In this document: in pieces, positions 17,924 through 27,473 of the stretch
Layout: the number at the start of each line of letters is the position of its first letter
Position numbering within the stretch: the stretch's first letter is position 1
Source: Maribacter cobaltidurans
Lineage (GTDB): Bacteria > Bacteroidota > Bacteroidia > Flavobacteriales > Flavobacteriaceae
Direction: 5' to 3'
NCBI RefSeq assembly: GCF_002269385.1
Contig: NZ_CP022957.1
Coordinates: 1,855,001-1,919,000 of the forward strand
DNA length: 64,000 bases
Translations under genes and position numbers: made by a program
Notes under the pieces: generated by a model
What the model was told of the DNA's origin: nothing
Databases searched by the model: none
The model's input: only the letters and a program-made list of their open reading frames with translations

Positions 17924-17931
17924 CAAAGATA
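17924..17931 (-). promoter_or_regulatory. -7 promoter element of the M23 peptidase gene
   Basis: TATCTTTG on the minus strand matches TAnnTTTG exactly and is separated from the ATG at 17918 by only 5 bases. No good TTG was found at the usual upstream distance. Confidence 0.5.
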
Positions 17932-18078
17932 AACTTAGAAATGAAAACTATAGCGATAACAACAAAAAATAAGCAATTTATACCGTGTCTGTTGGCTGTT
18001 TTAAGCTCAATTAAATCAACTAATTTTATGTATAATCGGAATAGCGTTAATATTCTAGTTAGGTAAACTAGATTTTCC

Positions 18079-18086
18079 TACATTTG
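18079..18086 (+). promoter_or_regulatory. -7 promoter element of tatA
   Basis: TACATTTG matches TAnnTTTG exactly and ends 24 bases before the tatA ATG at 18111, predicting a leader of about 18 bases. The upstream -33 match is weak. Confidence 0.5.
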
Positions 18087-18110
18087 TTATTCTATTAAAG
18101 ACTTTGTATT

Positions 18111-18296
18111 ATGACAATAGCGAATATTTTTTTGGCCATAGGGCCATGGCAGATAGCAATAGTGGTTCTGGTGGTCCTTTTGCTTTTCGGAGGCAAAAAA
18201 ATTCCTGAGCTTATGCGCGGCCTAGGTAGCGGGATTAAAGAGTTTAAGGATGCTTCCAAAGAGGACGAGCCCACAGAAGACAAAAAGCAGGAATAA
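18111..18296 (+). CDS. tatA: Sec-independent translocase protein TatA/TatE
   Basis: The 61-aa protein has the TatA layout: a short N-terminal transmembrane helix (about residues 8-25, [19 protein letters not shown]), the hinge [16 protein letters not shown], an amphipathic helix, and an acidic and basic tail. TatA oligomers form the pore that moves folded twin-arginine substrates across the inner membrane. The gene stands alone, transcribed divergently from the M23 peptidase; no tatC is in the window. Confidence 0.93.
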   Translation: MTIANIFLAIGPWQIAIVVLVVLLLFGGKKIPELMRGLGSGIKEFKDASKEDEPTEDKKQE

Positions 18297-18320
18297 CCTT
18301 ATTGAAGAAATATATATACG

Positions 18321-18350
18321 GCGTTGCCCTTCTGGGTCAACGCTTTTTTT
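18321..18350 (+). terminator. intrinsic terminator after tatA
   Basis: A GC-rich stem (GCGTTG-CCC paired with GGG-T-CAACGC, one bulged base, loop TTCT) is followed by seven T residues, 24 bases after the tatA stop. Confidence 0.8.
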
Positions 18351-18565
18351 ATACCTTTCTATAGGGTTGTTTTAAGGGTAGGTTTTATCTTAGACCTTTT
18401 AGGAAACCTAGTAATTGCAAAGGCTACACGACAAAAAACACCTCTTTCACAACAAAAAATAATTCATATTATACTTTAAAGGTATTTTCGAAAATAAATC
18501 TATCCAAAAACTGTTATTAGACAATTATAATTTGGATGACGATTTTCGAAAATGATTTTTAAGGC

Positions 18566-21163
18566 ATGAAACATATTTTTTCCCTTTGTATTTTTCTCTT
18601 GTCCCTATCCCTGAGCGCACAGGATTTTCAAACAGATTTGGCATCTGGTAATACCGTATCCTCTAAAAATACATCGGATTCCTCACACTACGGAGTAGAT
18701 AGGTCAAATGATGAAGATTTTCTTAAAGCCGCAAGAGCAAACGATATACCACAACGGACCCTTACGGATTTTGATGGATTTTCAAATGGATACTATGTCA
18801 TAGCCGGTGTTTTTAGTAACCCCAATAAACTTGATAAGCAAATAAAGAAACTTAAGAAAAAGGGGTTTAATGCGGGTTACATCAAAAACCCCGAAAACAA
18901 GCTTTACTACCTCTACCTAAACCATTATGGCTCATGGCAAACGGCCATTGCCGACTGCAAGAGTGACTTTGGGGGGGAATATGATGATGATGTCTGGATA
19001 CTTAACATGGTAAGGGACAATTCTTTTGACAATAGTATGATTGCCAGTGAAAAGGGTTTGTTGGCAAATAGGATATTGGACCAAAAAAGAGAAACGGCCG
19101 GTGAGACCAATTCTTTCTCCAATACAGAAATATTGGCAACACCCCTTGAGCCTGAAGATGTAACCTATGATATGATTCAGCAACAGGTAGCAAACTCAGA
19201 CTTACTTATTGATGAAGGTACACAGCTTAATCCTGGTTCAAAAGCCATTGAAACCAATCCAAACAAGAGTATGTTGATAAAAAGGGCCGATGAGTATTTT
19301 GATAAAATGTGGTATGCAGAAGCCGCCAAACTTTATGAGATGGCCTTGGATAAAAATAAGGACAACTATTCCTATGAGGTTCTTCAAAAAATAGCGGATG
19401 CCCATTATTTTAATACAAACATGGAACAGGCCTATAAATGGTACAATACCATGTTTGAAACTTATGGGGACGAGATGTCAGCGGACAATATTTTTAGATA
19501 TGCACATTCTTTAAAAGGCACTGGAAAATATGCCAGATCCAAACGGTTGATGCGCCTTTACAACAAAAAATATGAGGCTCAACTTGGAAATTCCAATATT
19601 TCGAACGAACAAAGAGAGTTGATGTTAGACCGTCTTTTAAACACAAAGGACAGGTTTGATATTAAAAATCTTAATATTAATTCAGAATACAGCGAATTCT
19701 CCCCCACGTTCCTAGAGGATGATAAGGTAGTGTACGCTTCAGCTAAAGACTCATCCATATTTAGGACCAGGCGGTATAAATGGGACAATCAACCCTATTT
19801 GGATCTTTATACCGCAAAATTGAACGAAGAGACCCAAGAACTAAGGAATGCTGTAAAATTTAGCAAGAAAATCAATACCAAATATCACGAGGCGGCGGTC
19901 ACTTTTACTCCAGACAACAATACTATGTTTTTCACGAGAAACAATTATGGAAAAAAGCTTAAGAGAGACAACAACGGAATTAATCACCTTAAAATTTACA
20001 AGTCAACTAAAGTGGATGGTGAGTGGACAGAAGCTACCGAGGTGCCCTTTAACAGCGATTCTTATTCTACAGGCCATCCTGTATTAAGTCCGGACGGCAA
20101 AAAAATGTATTTTGTGTCAGACATGCCAGGTAGTATTGGTGAAACTGACATATTCGTAGTGGACCTAATGGATGATGGGTCTTTCTCGGAGCCTAGAAAC
20201 TTAGGGCCCGGGATTAATACGGCAAAAAGGGAAATGTTCCCCTTCGTTAACCAGGAAAAACTATACTTTTCTTCAGATGGTTATGTAGGAATGGGCGGTC
20301 TGGATGTCTATGAGGCTCCTTTTGATGAAGAGGGAGGCTTTATGGAAGTTAAAAACGTGGGCAAGCCCATCAATAGCAACAAGGATGATTTCTCCTTTAT
20401 TGTCAACGAAGAAAAACAAATAGGCTATTTTGCATCCAATAGGGACGGAGGCAAAGGATTTGATGATATTTACTCCTTTAAAATTTTAAAAATAGAAGAA
20501 GTTCCTGCTGTACAAAACGCCATTGCCGGAATAGTTACGGAGCTCATTACTGGAGATGTTATGCCAAGGGCACTTATCACATTGTTGGACGAGAACAACA
20601 TTAAATTAAAAGAGGTAGAAGCCGAAGAGGACGGAAGTTTCATCTTTGAGGATTTAGACGCCGATACCAAATATGTGCTTAAAACCACCCAAGATTCTTA
20701 TTTTGACGATATACAGGAAGTCACAACAGCTAATAACGATACCATAAGCGTGGATATTCAGATGAAAAAGCTGAAAGAAATGATTGCCGTAGAAGATGGA
20801 ATCAGAAAGCTCAAAACGGAAATGATACATTTTGACTTCGACAAATTCTACATTCGTACCGATGCAGCGAAAGAACTTGACAAACTTGTAAGCGTTATGA
20901 ACGAATACCCTCAAATGGTCATTAAGATTGAATCCCATACAGATTCCAGAGGTAGTAATGTATACAATAAATACCTATCCGACAAAAGGGCAAAGTCAAC
21001 CCGTGATTATATTATATCACGAGGAATTGCCCCTGAAAGAATACAAAGTGCCATCGGATATGGGGAGGAAAGGCTATTGAACGAATGTGACGGCAGTATC
21101 CAATGTACAGAACCAAAACATTACTTAAATAGGCGATCGGAATTCATCATCGTTGATATGTAA
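18566..21163 (+). CDS. PorE-like outer-membrane OmpA protein with an added SPOR-like domain
   Basis: The 865-aa exported protein has a signal peptide (about residues 1-19, ending SLSAQ). Its domain order is: a SPOR-like module (about 72-150, GYYVIAGVFSNP to DVWILNM); TPR-like helices (about 232-340); a PD40 beta-propeller (about 360-640, for example GHPVLSPDGKKMYFVSD); a carboxypeptidase-regulatory-like domain (about 655-735); and a C-terminal OmpA domain (about 750-865, HFDFDKFYIRTDAAKELDKL). TPR-propeller-CRD-OmpA is the architecture of PorE, the T9SS component that ties the outer membrane to peptidoglycan. It lacks a lipobox, and the N-terminal SPOR-like module is extra. It is probably a PorE paralogue linked to T9SS or gliding. 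Confidence 0.83.
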   Translation: MKHIFSLCIFLLSLSLSAQDFQTDLASGNTVSSKNTSDSSHYGVDRSNDEDFLKAARANDIPQRTLTDFDGFSNGYYVIAGVFSNPNKLDKQIKKLKKKGFNAGYIKNPENKLYYLYLNHYGSWQTAIADCKSDFGGEYDDDVWILNMVRDNSFDNSMIASEKGLLANRILDQKRETAGETNSFSNTEILATPLEPEDVTYDMIQQQVANSDLLIDEGTQLNPGSKAIETNPNKSMLIKRADEYFDKMWYAEAAKLYEMALDKNKDNYSYEVLQKIADAHYFNTNMEQAYKWYNTMFETYGDEMSADNIFRYAHSLKGTGKYARSKRLMRLYNKKYEAQLGNSNISNEQRELMLDRLLNTKDRFDIKNLNINSEYSEFSPTFLEDDKVVYASAKDSSIFRTRRYKWDNQPYLDLYTAKLNEETQELRNAVKFSKKINTKYHEAAVTFTPDNNTMFFTRNNYGKKLKRDNNGINHLKIYKSTKVDGEWTEATEVPFNSDSYSTGHPVLSPDGKKMYFVSDMPGSIGETDIFVVDLMDDGSFSEPRNLGPGINTAKREMFPFVNQEKLYFSSDGYVGMGGLDVYEAPFDEEGGFMEVKNVGKPINSNKDDFSFIVNEEKQIGYFASNRDGGKGFDDIYSFKILKIEEVPAVQNAIAGIVTELITGDVMPRALITLLDENNIKLKEVEAEEDGSFIFEDLDADTKYVLKTTQDSYFDDIQEVTTANNDTISVDIQMKKLKEMIAVEDGIRKLKTEMIHFDFDKFYIRTDAAKELDKLVSVMNEYPQMVIKIESHTDSRGSNVYNKYLSDKRAKSTRDYIISRGIAPERIQSAIGYGEERLLNECDGSIQCTEPKHYLNRRSEFIIVDM

Positions 21164-21192
21164 TAAAATTGAATTCTGACAGATAATTAAAC

Positions 21193-21224
21193 AAAAGGCT
21201 AGAATCACAGGTTCTGGCCTTTTT
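21193..21224 (+). terminator. terminator after the PorE-like gene
   Basis: The 12-base arms AAAAGGCTAGAA and TTCTGGCCTTTT pair with one G-U wobble around a 7-base loop, and T residues continue after the stem. It lies 30 bases past the stop codon. Confidence 0.8.
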
Positions 21225-21410
21225 AGTTTTGCTCCATAAATATCATTCATATAACCGTTCCTTAATGGGTGTTACCCTTTATCGTTAATTTAAACCGTTT
21301 GAGGAATTTTTAAAATAACCTCCTTTCTTTATAGACTTTTTAATCCTTTAATCTAATCTTTTTAGAGGTCTGCCAACTATTTTGGAAGTTTGATGCAATA
21401 ACTAAAAAAT

Positions 21411-21593
21411 ATGATTATGGGGAATCTTTTACTTATCAAGGAAATTTATATCGAAGCCTTTAAAAATTGGAAAAGCTTTATTTTAGAGAACTATTTCAAA
21501 ATCTTTTCTTGGGCATGCTTTGCCCTAATTGTCCTAGCCGCCTATGCACTGATTTTTAGAATATCTACCGGCTTTTCATTTAGCAATCTTTAA
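21411..21593 (+). CDS. small single-pass membrane protein (DUF6747-like)
   Basis: The 60-aa protein (or 58 aa from the second ATG at 21417) has an amphipathic start (LLIKEIYIEAFKNWKSF) and one transmembrane helix (about residues 33-50, IFSWACFALIVLAAYALIF). It resembles small flavobacterial proteins that I recall as DUF6747, an identification I hold only moderately. No enzymatic residues are evident. It has its own terminator and stands between the PorE-like gene and a convergent lipoprotein gene. Function unknown. Confidence 0.65.
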   Translation: MIMGNLLLIKEIYIEAFKNWKSFILENYFKIFSWACFALIVLAAYALIFRISTGFSFSNL

Positions 21594-21630
21594 AAAAGCC
21601 TAGTTCATATACCTTACCAATGTTTATTAA

Positions 21631-21666
21631 AAAAAGCGGCCCAGGATTTCTCCTGGGCCGCTTTTT
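21631..21666. terminator. bidirectional terminator between convergent genes
   Basis: A perfect 16-base stem (AAAAAGCGGCCCAGGA with its complement) and a TTTC loop lies between the stops of the small membrane gene (plus) and the DUF4837 gene (minus). A and T runs on both sides allow it to work in either direction. Confidence 0.9.
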
Positions 21667-21683
21667 AATTTTATATGAAGAAG

Positions 21684-22676
21684 TTACTGATTTTCATTAA
21701 ACTTTACCGTCTTTAATATGGCTTCGAGTTCAAACATATAGTCTCGTTTTTCGGTTGCGGGAGCAAAGGTAAATCCTTCCAAAACCAATTTTCTGTTATT
21801 TGGCTTATCGTTGATGATATATGTCAAAAAAGGACCTGCCATGGGGTAATCGGACATTTCCCATCTTCCCCTGACTTCGGCGGCTTTTCTTCCGGCCACT
21901 TCTGCAGGAAAAACATAAGGTGAAAAAGCCTTTTCGGTAATCATATGGTTGTTTTTTCCGGGTATATCCTCACCTGGTATAAAAAGATTTCCAATAGAAT
22001 CCCTCATACTTACAATGTCCTGAACAAAGGTAGAATCGTTCTGAAAGGTGTCCCATGGAACACTATAGGCGATAATATTCATGTTCCCCTTTTGAATTTG
22101 CCTGTCCATCCAAACAAAATTATCTTCTTCCCTTCCAACTTTATATACAGAGGGCACGTTAAGGGTTATTCCTAACTTTTCTTGCAAGGCCTTTTCCTTG
22201 CTAAGGGACTTTACAAACTTATTTTGTGCTTCCTGAATCTCCAAAGCCTTGAAATCAGCGATAAATTCCGGGGCCTTTTTGTTTAGATTTTCAATGATTT
22301 CCTCGTGATTACGGCCCTTTATAACTCCTATCAACTGTGGTTTTGCGTACATATTACGCTTCAAATGCGCTATATCCAAGGTATCTTCCATAACGTACAA
22401 AACCGCCCTGGTGTTCCTTACTGATCCAGAAAACACCTCATGCGGTATTTGTGTTATGCTGAACTGTGCCTCATCCCAGGAAAGGCCCAATGCCGGGGCA
22501 GCAAAATGACTCCTAATATTATCTCCAACATCGCTTTTCCAAAGATCATTGTTAATCACAACGGTAAGCGTATTGTAGGCACCAATGGATTCTGGTAAAT
22601 AATCCTGTTCCTTGCCTTCCTTACAGGAAGTAAGAATTAATGTGGTCAATAAAAATAGTGTTCCAATTTTTTTCAT
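21684..22676 (-). CDS. DUF4837 family lipoprotein
   Basis: The 330-aa protein has a lipoprotein signal (FLLTTLILTSCKEG; lipid Cys at about 17). It matches the DUF4837 family of Bacteroidetes in length and in motifs such as TVVINNDLWKSDVGD and YPMAGPFLTYI. The family has no established function and is anchored in the outer or inner membrane. It is 13 bases downstream of the LysM transglycosylase gene, so a peptidoglycan-related role is possible. A TAAATTTG element overlapping the upstream stop suggests it also has its own promoter. Confidence 0.85.
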   Translation of the reverse strand: MKKIGTLFLLTTLILTSCKEGKEQDYLPESIGAYNTLTVVINNDLWKSDVGDNIRSHFAAPALGLSWDEAQFSITQIPHEVFSGSVRNTRAVLYVMEDTLDIAHLKRNMYAKPQLIGVIKGRNHEEIIENLNKKAPEFIADFKALEIQEAQNKFVKSLSKEKALQEKLGITLNVPSVYKVGREEDNFVWMDRQIQKGNMNIIAYSVPWDTFQNDSTFVQDIVSMRDSIGNLFIPGEDIPGKNNHMITEKAFSPYVFPAEVAGRKAAEVRGRWEMSDYPMAGPFLTYIINDKPNNRKLVLEGFTFAPATEKRDYMFELEAILKTVKFNENQ

Positions 22677-22684
22677 TTTATATC

Positions 22685-22692
22685 CAAATTTA
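22685..22692 (-). promoter_or_regulatory. -7 promoter element of the DUF4837 gene
   Basis: TAAATTTG on the minus strand fits TAnnTTTG and ends 8 bases before the ATG at 22676. It overlaps the stop codon of the transglycosylase gene. A chance match cannot be excluded. Confidence 0.35.
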
Positions 22693-24321
22693 CGATGAAC
22701 AATCGCACAACTTTAATTTTGTGCCCGGTTTTAGATTATTACCACTAATACCGTTCCATTTTCGTAAATTTTCGATACTAACTCCAGGATATTTTCTAGA
22801 AATCGTCCAAAGTGAATCACCACTTCGTACTTCATGGACCTTTGTGTTGCTGGAAATGGTTGATTTTGATGGGGTTTCCTTGGGTCTGACAGATGCTACG
22901 GGTTGTTTTCTAGGAAATATAGTCAAACGCTGACCCACTCTTAGGTCATTACTTCTTAAACCATTCCATCTCTTTATTTGGCTTACCCCAACCCCATAGC
23001 GTTCGGCAATTTTACCTAGATAATCTCCACTTCGCACTTTATAGCGGATACGTTCCTCTTCGGCCTGTTTTATCAACTGGGGTAAAGGACTTTCCTTACT
23101 ATTGAGCTCTTTTTCTACATGGGCATAAATAGCTTCCTCATTGGCCACGAACTTGCCTATATGACTTACCGGTAGTCTCAGTGTATAATTTTTGCCCTCC
23201 ACATAGGGAATGGCGTTCAATTTATAAGAAGGGTTCAATATTTTAAGTTCTTCCTTTCCTATACCTACCAATTCCGAAATCTGATCAAACGTAATAAGAC
23301 TTTTTACGTGTACCGTATCCGTCTCAAAATAAGCCCTATCCACTTTTTGTCCTTGTAAACCGTGTTCTTCGGCATACTCGAAAATATACATGGTGGCCAA
23401 AAATGCCGGTACATAACCTGCGGTCTCCCTGGGCAAGTTTCTTCTAATATTCCAATAGTTTTTATAGCCTCCTGATCTTCTTATTGCTTTGTTTACATTT
23501 CCAGGGCCCGAATTATATGCCGCTAGCGCCAAATCCCAATCCCCAAAAATGTCATAAAGCTTGGACAGGTATTTACATGCAGCCTCTGTGGATTTTATAG
23601 GGTCGCTACGTTCGTCCACATAACTGGTGACATCCAGCTTATACATTTTTCCTGTGCCATACATGAACTGCCACAAGCCGGTGGCACCAACCCTAGACCT
23701 AGCCTTTGGATTTAAGGCGGATTCAACAATGGACAAATATTTCATCTCCAATGGAATATTATGGTTGTCCATCTGTTGTTCAAAAAGTGGAAAATAAAAT
23801 TGACTGGCGGTTAACATTCGCTGCATTAATCCTCTTCTACGAGTTAAAAATGATTTTATTACATTTTCAAGGGAAGGATTATAAGCAACGTTAAACGGAG
23901 TTTTTTGATTTAGTTTTTCCAGCCTAAGCTTCAGAGTATCCGTATTCAAATCCAATACATACGTGGAATCAGGCTCGAGAGTCGTTACATCTTCATAGAT
24001 AGCATCAAAAAGAGGGGCATTCGCAATTAGCTCCTTCATCCAAAGACTATCATACCTCGCTGCCTGGGCATTATCTGCTAGGTCGTACTTTCTGGTCTCA
24101 TTGGACTTTACAAGTATGAAATCATTGTCTGGGATGGAGTCTACCGCAGACAAATCAATTACATTTTCTGCCTGTAAGGTAGCAGAGTCGTTTTCCACCT
24201 CTCTTAGCGAAGTTATTTCCTTATGGACAATAGCTGTGGTGTCTTTTTGTTGCGCCATTATAGCCACGGGCAACAAAAAAAGACCGACAAGAAAAAAATT
24301 TCGGATGTTCAATTGGTTCAT
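22690..24321 (-). CDS. MltD-like lytic transglycosylase with two LysM domains
   Basis: The 543-aa exported protein has a signal peptide (about 1-23) and a low-complexity spacer. Its lysozyme-like SLT domain carries the catalytic Glu200 in SIVESALNP, followed by RVGATGLWQFM. Two LysM repeats lie at about 425-470 and 492-540 and end at the C-terminus (KLKLCDCSS). MltD-type enzymes cleave the glycan strand of peptidoglycan, forming 1,6-anhydromuramyl ends; LysM holds them to the wall. The gene is followed by the DUF4837 lipoprotein gene and lies downstream of pgk on the same strand. Confidence 0.9.
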   Translation of the reverse strand: MNQLNIRNFFLVGLFLLPVAIMAQQKDTTAIVHKEITSLREVENDSATLQAENVIDLSAVDSIPDNDFILVKSNETRKYDLADNAQAARYDSLWMKELIANAPLFDAIYEDVTTLEPDSTYVLDLNTDTLKLRLEKLNQKTPFNVAYNPSLENVIKSFLTRRRGLMQRMLTASQFYFPLFEQQMDNHNIPLEMKYLSIVESALNPKARSRVGATGLWQFMYGTGKMYKLDVTSYVDERSDPIKSTEAACKYLSKLYDIFGDWDLALAAYNSGPGNVNKAIRRSGGYKNYWNIRRNLPRETAGYVPAFLATMYIFEYAEEHGLQGQKVDRAYFETDTVHVKSLITFDQISELVGIGKEELKILNPSYKLNAIPYVEGKNYTLRLPVSHIGKFVANEEAIYAHVEKELNSKESPLPQLIKQAEEERIRYKVRSGDYLGKIAERYGVGVSQIKRWNGLRSNDLRVGQRLTIFPRKQPVASVRPKETPSKSTISSNTKVHEVRSGDSLWTISRKYPGVSIENLRKWNGISGNNLKPGTKLKLCDCSS

Positions 24322-24438
24322 AGAGCGTAAAATTTCTTAGCGGGACCAACGAAAATCGTACATTTTTCCCTTAGAATAAAATTTTCTTTCTTAAAATGTA
24401 CATTCTATCGATGAAGCCGTTAATCGATAACGCCCTGG

Positions 24439-25629
24439 CTATTCGTTTATTGCGGCAATTCCGGGTAAAGTTTTTCCTTCAAGACTCTCTAACATGGCCC
24501 CACCTCCAGTGGAGACATAACTAACCTTATCCTCAAAACCAAATTGCTTGACCGCAGCTACCGAATCCCCTCCTCCAACAAGTGAAAAGGCACCATTTTG
24601 AGTAGCCTCGTCAATATAATTGCCCAAGGCTATCGTTCCTTTGGCGAATTTTTCCATTTCAAATACACCAATAGGACCATTCCAAAGGATTGTTTTAGCT
24701 CCTAAGATTACTTTTTTGAAATTCTCTAAGGTTTGAGGTCCAGCATCCAAACCTTGCCAACCACTTGGTATTTTATCCACATCCAAAATCTTGGTATTGG
24801 CATTGGGACTAAAATCATCGGCCGCTAGAACATCCACGGGAATATGAACATTTACTCCTTTTTCCTTTGCCTGTTTCAAGATGTCAAGTGCCAAGTCCAT
24901 TTTATCATCTTCGCATATGGAATCGCCTACGCTACCGCCCTTTGCCTTGATGAAAGTATAAGTCATTCCTCCACCAATAATCAAATCGTCCACTTTGTCC
25001 AGGATATTTTCAATGATGGTAATTTTAGACGAAACCTTGGCGCCGCCCAATATTGCCAAAACTGGTTTTTCCCCTGTTCGCATAACCTTTTCAATAGCCT
25101 CTATTTCTTTGGCCAATAAATATCCAAAGCATTTGGCATCAGGAAAGAACTTGGCCACAATGGTCGTGGAAGCATGTGCCCTGTGGGCCGTTCCAAAAGC
25201 GTCGTTCACATAAATATCTCCAAGTTTCGATAATTTTTCAGCAAAAGCCTCGTCTCCCTTTTCTTCTTCATTATAATATCTTAAGTTCTCCAACAAAAGG
25301 ACCTCTCCGCTCTTTAAATCGGCCACAGCCTTTTCTGCTTTTTCGCCTATACAATCATCCACAAATTTAACGGCAACACCAATTACATCTGAAACCTTGG
25401 CGCAGATATGCTTCAGCGACAAATCCGGGTTCCTTTCCCCTTTTGGTCTACCCAAATGACTCATGAGCACCGCACTACCGCCATCTTCCAAAACTTTGAT
25501 GATGGTTGGTTTGGCCGCCTCGATCCTGTTCGCATCGGTCACTTCAAATTTCTCATTCAAGGGCACATTGAAATCGACCCTGATCAAAGCTTTTTTATTT
25601 TCAAAATTGTAGTTGTCTATTACTTTCAT
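24439..25629 (-). CDS. pgk: phosphoglycerate kinase
   Basis: The 396-aa cytoplasmic glycolytic enzyme transfers phosphate between 1,3-bisphosphoglycerate and ADP. The N-terminal substrate-binding segment [12 protein letters not shown], the SHLGRPKG motif, the GGAKVSSKI motif and the C-terminal GGGDSVAA nucleotide loop are all present. The reading frame is open to 25656, but that upstream TTG lies inside the TACATTTG promoter element. The ATG at 25629 gives the family-typical start [17 protein letters not shown] and was therefore chosen. Confidence 0.96.
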   Translation of the reverse strand: MKVIDNYNFENKKALIRVDFNVPLNEKFEVTDANRIEAAKPTIIKVLEDGGSAVLMSHLGRPKGERNPDLSLKHICAKVSDVIGVAVKFVDDCIGEKAEKAVADLKSGEVLLLENLRYYNEEEKGDEAFAEKLSKLGDIYVNDAFGTAHRAHASTTIVAKFFPDAKCFGYLLAKEIEAIEKVMRTGEKPVLAILGGAKVSSKITIIENILDKVDDLIIGGGMTYTFIKAKGGSVGDSICEDDKMDLALDILKQAKEKGVNVHIPVDVLAADDFSPNANTKILDVDKIPSGWQGLDAGPQTLENFKKVILGAKTILWNGPIGVFEMEKFAKGTIALGNYIDEATQNGAFSLVGGGDSVAAVKQFGFEDKVSYVSTGGGAMLESLEGKTLPGIAAINE

Positions 25630-25653
25630 GGAATGGTGCTTTAAAATAAAAGG

Positions 25654-25661
25654 CAAATGTA
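25654..25661 (-). promoter_or_regulatory. -7 promoter element of pgk
   Basis: TACATTTG on the minus strand matches TAnnTTTG and ends 24 bases before the chosen ATG at 25629. It overlaps the first codons of the longer open frame and so decides the start. Confidence 0.5.
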
Positions 25662-25730
25662 AAGATTAATAGGTGTAGTTAAAACCTTCCCCTCCAAATT
25701 CTGCATATTCTTTAATGGGTGAAAAACAAC

Positions 25731-25738
25731 TATATTTG
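25731..25738 (+). promoter_or_regulatory. -7 promoter element of holB
   Basis: TATATTTG matches TAnnTTTG and is separated from the holB ATG at 25744 by 5 bases, so the transcript would start at or next to the start codon. Confidence 0.5.
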
Positions 25739-25743
25739 AAGCT

Positions 25744-26907
25744 ATGCTTTTTAAGGACGTTTTAGGGCTTACTCATTTAAAGAACCACCTCACTTCCAGT
25801 GCCGATGCGGGAAGGATTCCCCATGCACAATTGTTTGTTGGCCCAGAAGGTTCTGGTACTTTACCTATGGCGTTGGCCTACTCGCAATATTTGATTTGTG
25901 GGAACGTAAACGGTGAAAATGAGGGTGGGAATCCATCATGTAACCTAAAATTCAACTCATTTGCCCATCCAGATGTGCACTTTGCCTTTCCGGTAGCCAA
26001 TACGGAACAAGCCAGAAGCCATGCGGTAAGTGACCACTTTTTGAAAGAGTGGCGCACCTTTATGAAGGAACAACCCTATGGTAATCTTTTTGATTGGTAC
26101 CGATTAATTGACATAGAAAAAAAACAAGGGCAAATCGGTGTAGACGAAGCCAAGGATATCGTGAAAAAATTATCCTTAAAATCCTATGAAGGAGGGTTTA
26201 AGGTGATGATTGTATGGATGGCCGAAAAATTGAACACCGCAGCGTCCAATAAGCTTTTGAAATTAATAGAGGAGCCTCCGGAGAAAACCGTTTTTTTGTT
26301 GCTCTGCCAGGATGAGGAACAGATTTTACAAACTATACGGTCCCGCTGTCAAATTTTACATTTTCCCCCTTTGGCTGAGGATGTTATTGCCGCTGAACTT
26401 TTAAAGAAAGGGGCTTCACATCAAGAAGCCATGCAAATAGCCCATGAGGCCAACGGCAATTTCAACAAAGCCCTAGATCTACTAAACAAGGATTCTGAAG
26501 ACCTTGTATTCGAGAAATGGTTCGTACAATGGGTACGCAGTGCCTTTAAGGCAAAGGGCAACAAAGCAGCAATCCACGAATTGCTGCTTTGGAGCGAAGA
26601 ACTTTCAAAAACAGGCAGAGAAACACAAAAAAAGTTTCTACATTACTGTATCATGGTAATGAGACAAGCCATGCTGTTGAATTATGGTATAGATGAACTT
26701 GCCTATATGAAAATGCACTCAAATGGTTTTCAATTACAGAAGTTTGCACCCTTTGTCCATGAAAATAATATTTTGGAAATTACCGAAGAATTGGAAAGGG
26801 CCATATATCATATTGAAAGAAATGGGAATGCCAAGATCATATTTACGGATTTATCGATTCGCCTAACAAGGCTACTGCACAAAAAACCAACTAAAATAGG
26901 TTCCTAA
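25744..26907 (+). CDS. holB: DNA polymerase III delta-prime subunit
   Basis: The 387-aa protein is a clamp-loader AAA+ subunit. The degenerate Walker A (VGPEGSGTLP, lacking the Lys), the sensor/SRC motif IRSRCQILHF near residue 200 and the IEEPP segment match delta-prime proteins, which do not hydrolyse ATP. It loads the sliding clamp as part of the DNA polymerase III holoenzyme. The stop overlaps the start of the DoxX-like gene (TAATG). Confidence 0.9.
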   Translation: MLFKDVLGLTHLKNHLTSSADAGRIPHAQLFVGPEGSGTLPMALAYSQYLICGNVNGENEGGNPSCNLKFNSFAHPDVHFAFPVANTEQARSHAVSDHFLKEWRTFMKEQPYGNLFDWYRLIDIEKKQGQIGVDEAKDIVKKLSLKSYEGGFKVMIVWMAEKLNTAASNKLLKLIEEPPEKTVFLLLCQDEEQILQTIRSRCQILHFPPLAEDVIAAELLKKGASHQEAMQIAHEANGNFNKALDLLNKDSEDLVFEKWFVQWVRSAFKAKGNKAAIHELLLWSEELSKTGRETQKKFLHYCIMVMRQAMLLNYGIDELAYMKMHSNGFQLQKFAPFVHENNILEITEELERAIYHIERNGNAKIIFTDLSIRLTRLLHKKPTKIGS

Positions 26908-27305
26908 TGGAAGTGATCAAAGAATATGCCTCAGAGCTCATATTACTCCTTTTTTTGTCCATTACTTTTTTACAAAGCGGGTTGGACAAAATAACGGATT
27001 GGAAAGGTAACGTTGAATGGTTAAAAGGACACTTCGCCAAAACGCTTTTCAAGGGTTCGGTTCCCGTTTTGCTGGGCGCTATACTTGTTTTGGAAATGAT
27101 TGCGGGAATAGTTTCACTGTTGGGGATTTATAGCGTCTTGAGTAGCCAAAACACTTCATTTGCCTTCCTAGGGGCTTTCTTGGGATGCATCACCCTATTG
27201 ATGCTTTTATTCGGGCAGCGTGTGGCGAAGGATTACGACGGAGCAAGGACCATTGTCATTTATCTTATCCCCACAGTTTTTTTGGTCTTCCTGCTACAAA
27301 ACTAA
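26907..27305 (+). CDS. DoxX-like four-helix membrane protein
   Basis: The 132-aa protein has four predicted transmembrane helices. The N-terminal motif ITFLQSGLDKITDWKGNVEW resembles the FxxxGxxKlxd pattern of DoxX/MauE-type membrane proteins, some of which act in redox or quinone chemistry. Its stop codon overlaps the first A of a shared terminator, and its start overlaps holB. The exact subfamily and function are uncertain. Confidence 0.75.
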   Translation: MEVIKEYASELILLLFLSITFLQSGLDKITDWKGNVEWLKGHFAKTLFKGSVPVLLGAILVLEMIAGIVSLLGIYSVLSSQNTSFAFLGAFLGCITLLMLLFGQRVAKDYDGARTIVIYLIPTVFLVFLLQN

Positions 27306-27332
27306 AAAACCTCCCGGGATTGGGAGGTTTTT
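27305..27332. terminator. bidirectional terminator shared by the DoxX-like gene and tRNA-Cys
   Basis: The 11-base arms AAAAACCTCCC and GGGAGGTTTTT surround a 6-base loop. The left arm begins at the last base of the DoxX stop codon, and the right arm ends at the encoded 3-prime CCA of the minus-strand tRNA, so one hairpin serves both convergent transcripts. Confidence 0.85.
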
Positions 27333-27405
27333 GGAGGCATCGAGCGGATTCGAACCGCTGTACAAGCTTTTGCAGAGCTCTGCCTAGCCACTCGGCCACG
27401 ATGCC
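27332..27405 (-). tRNA. tRNA-Cys (GCA)
   Basis: On the minus strand the sequence folds as a standard cloverleaf. The acceptor GGCATCG pairs with CGATGCC, the D arm is GCC/GGC, and the anticodon stem GAGCT/AGCTT holds loop CTGCAAA (U33, anticodon GCA). The T arm is AGCGG-TTCGAAT-CCGCT and the discriminator is U73. CCA appears to be encoded at 27334-27332. It reads UGC/UGU codons for cysteine. Confidence 0.93.
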
Positions 27406-27473
27406 CTTTTTTAATCGATTGCAAATTTAGTAAAAATTAATCCTTTCCTTTTTAAAGAAACGAAGTTTGTTCA

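Noticed and set aside
17941..18066. Small open frame of 41 codons upstream of tatA
   Set aside because: It overlaps the divergent promoter region, has no recognisable family features and stops before the tatA promoter; most likely a chance frame.
25630..25656. Longer N-terminus for phosphoglycerate kinase
   Set aside because: The upstream TTG lies within the TACATTTG promoter element, and the family starts at the ATG at 25629.
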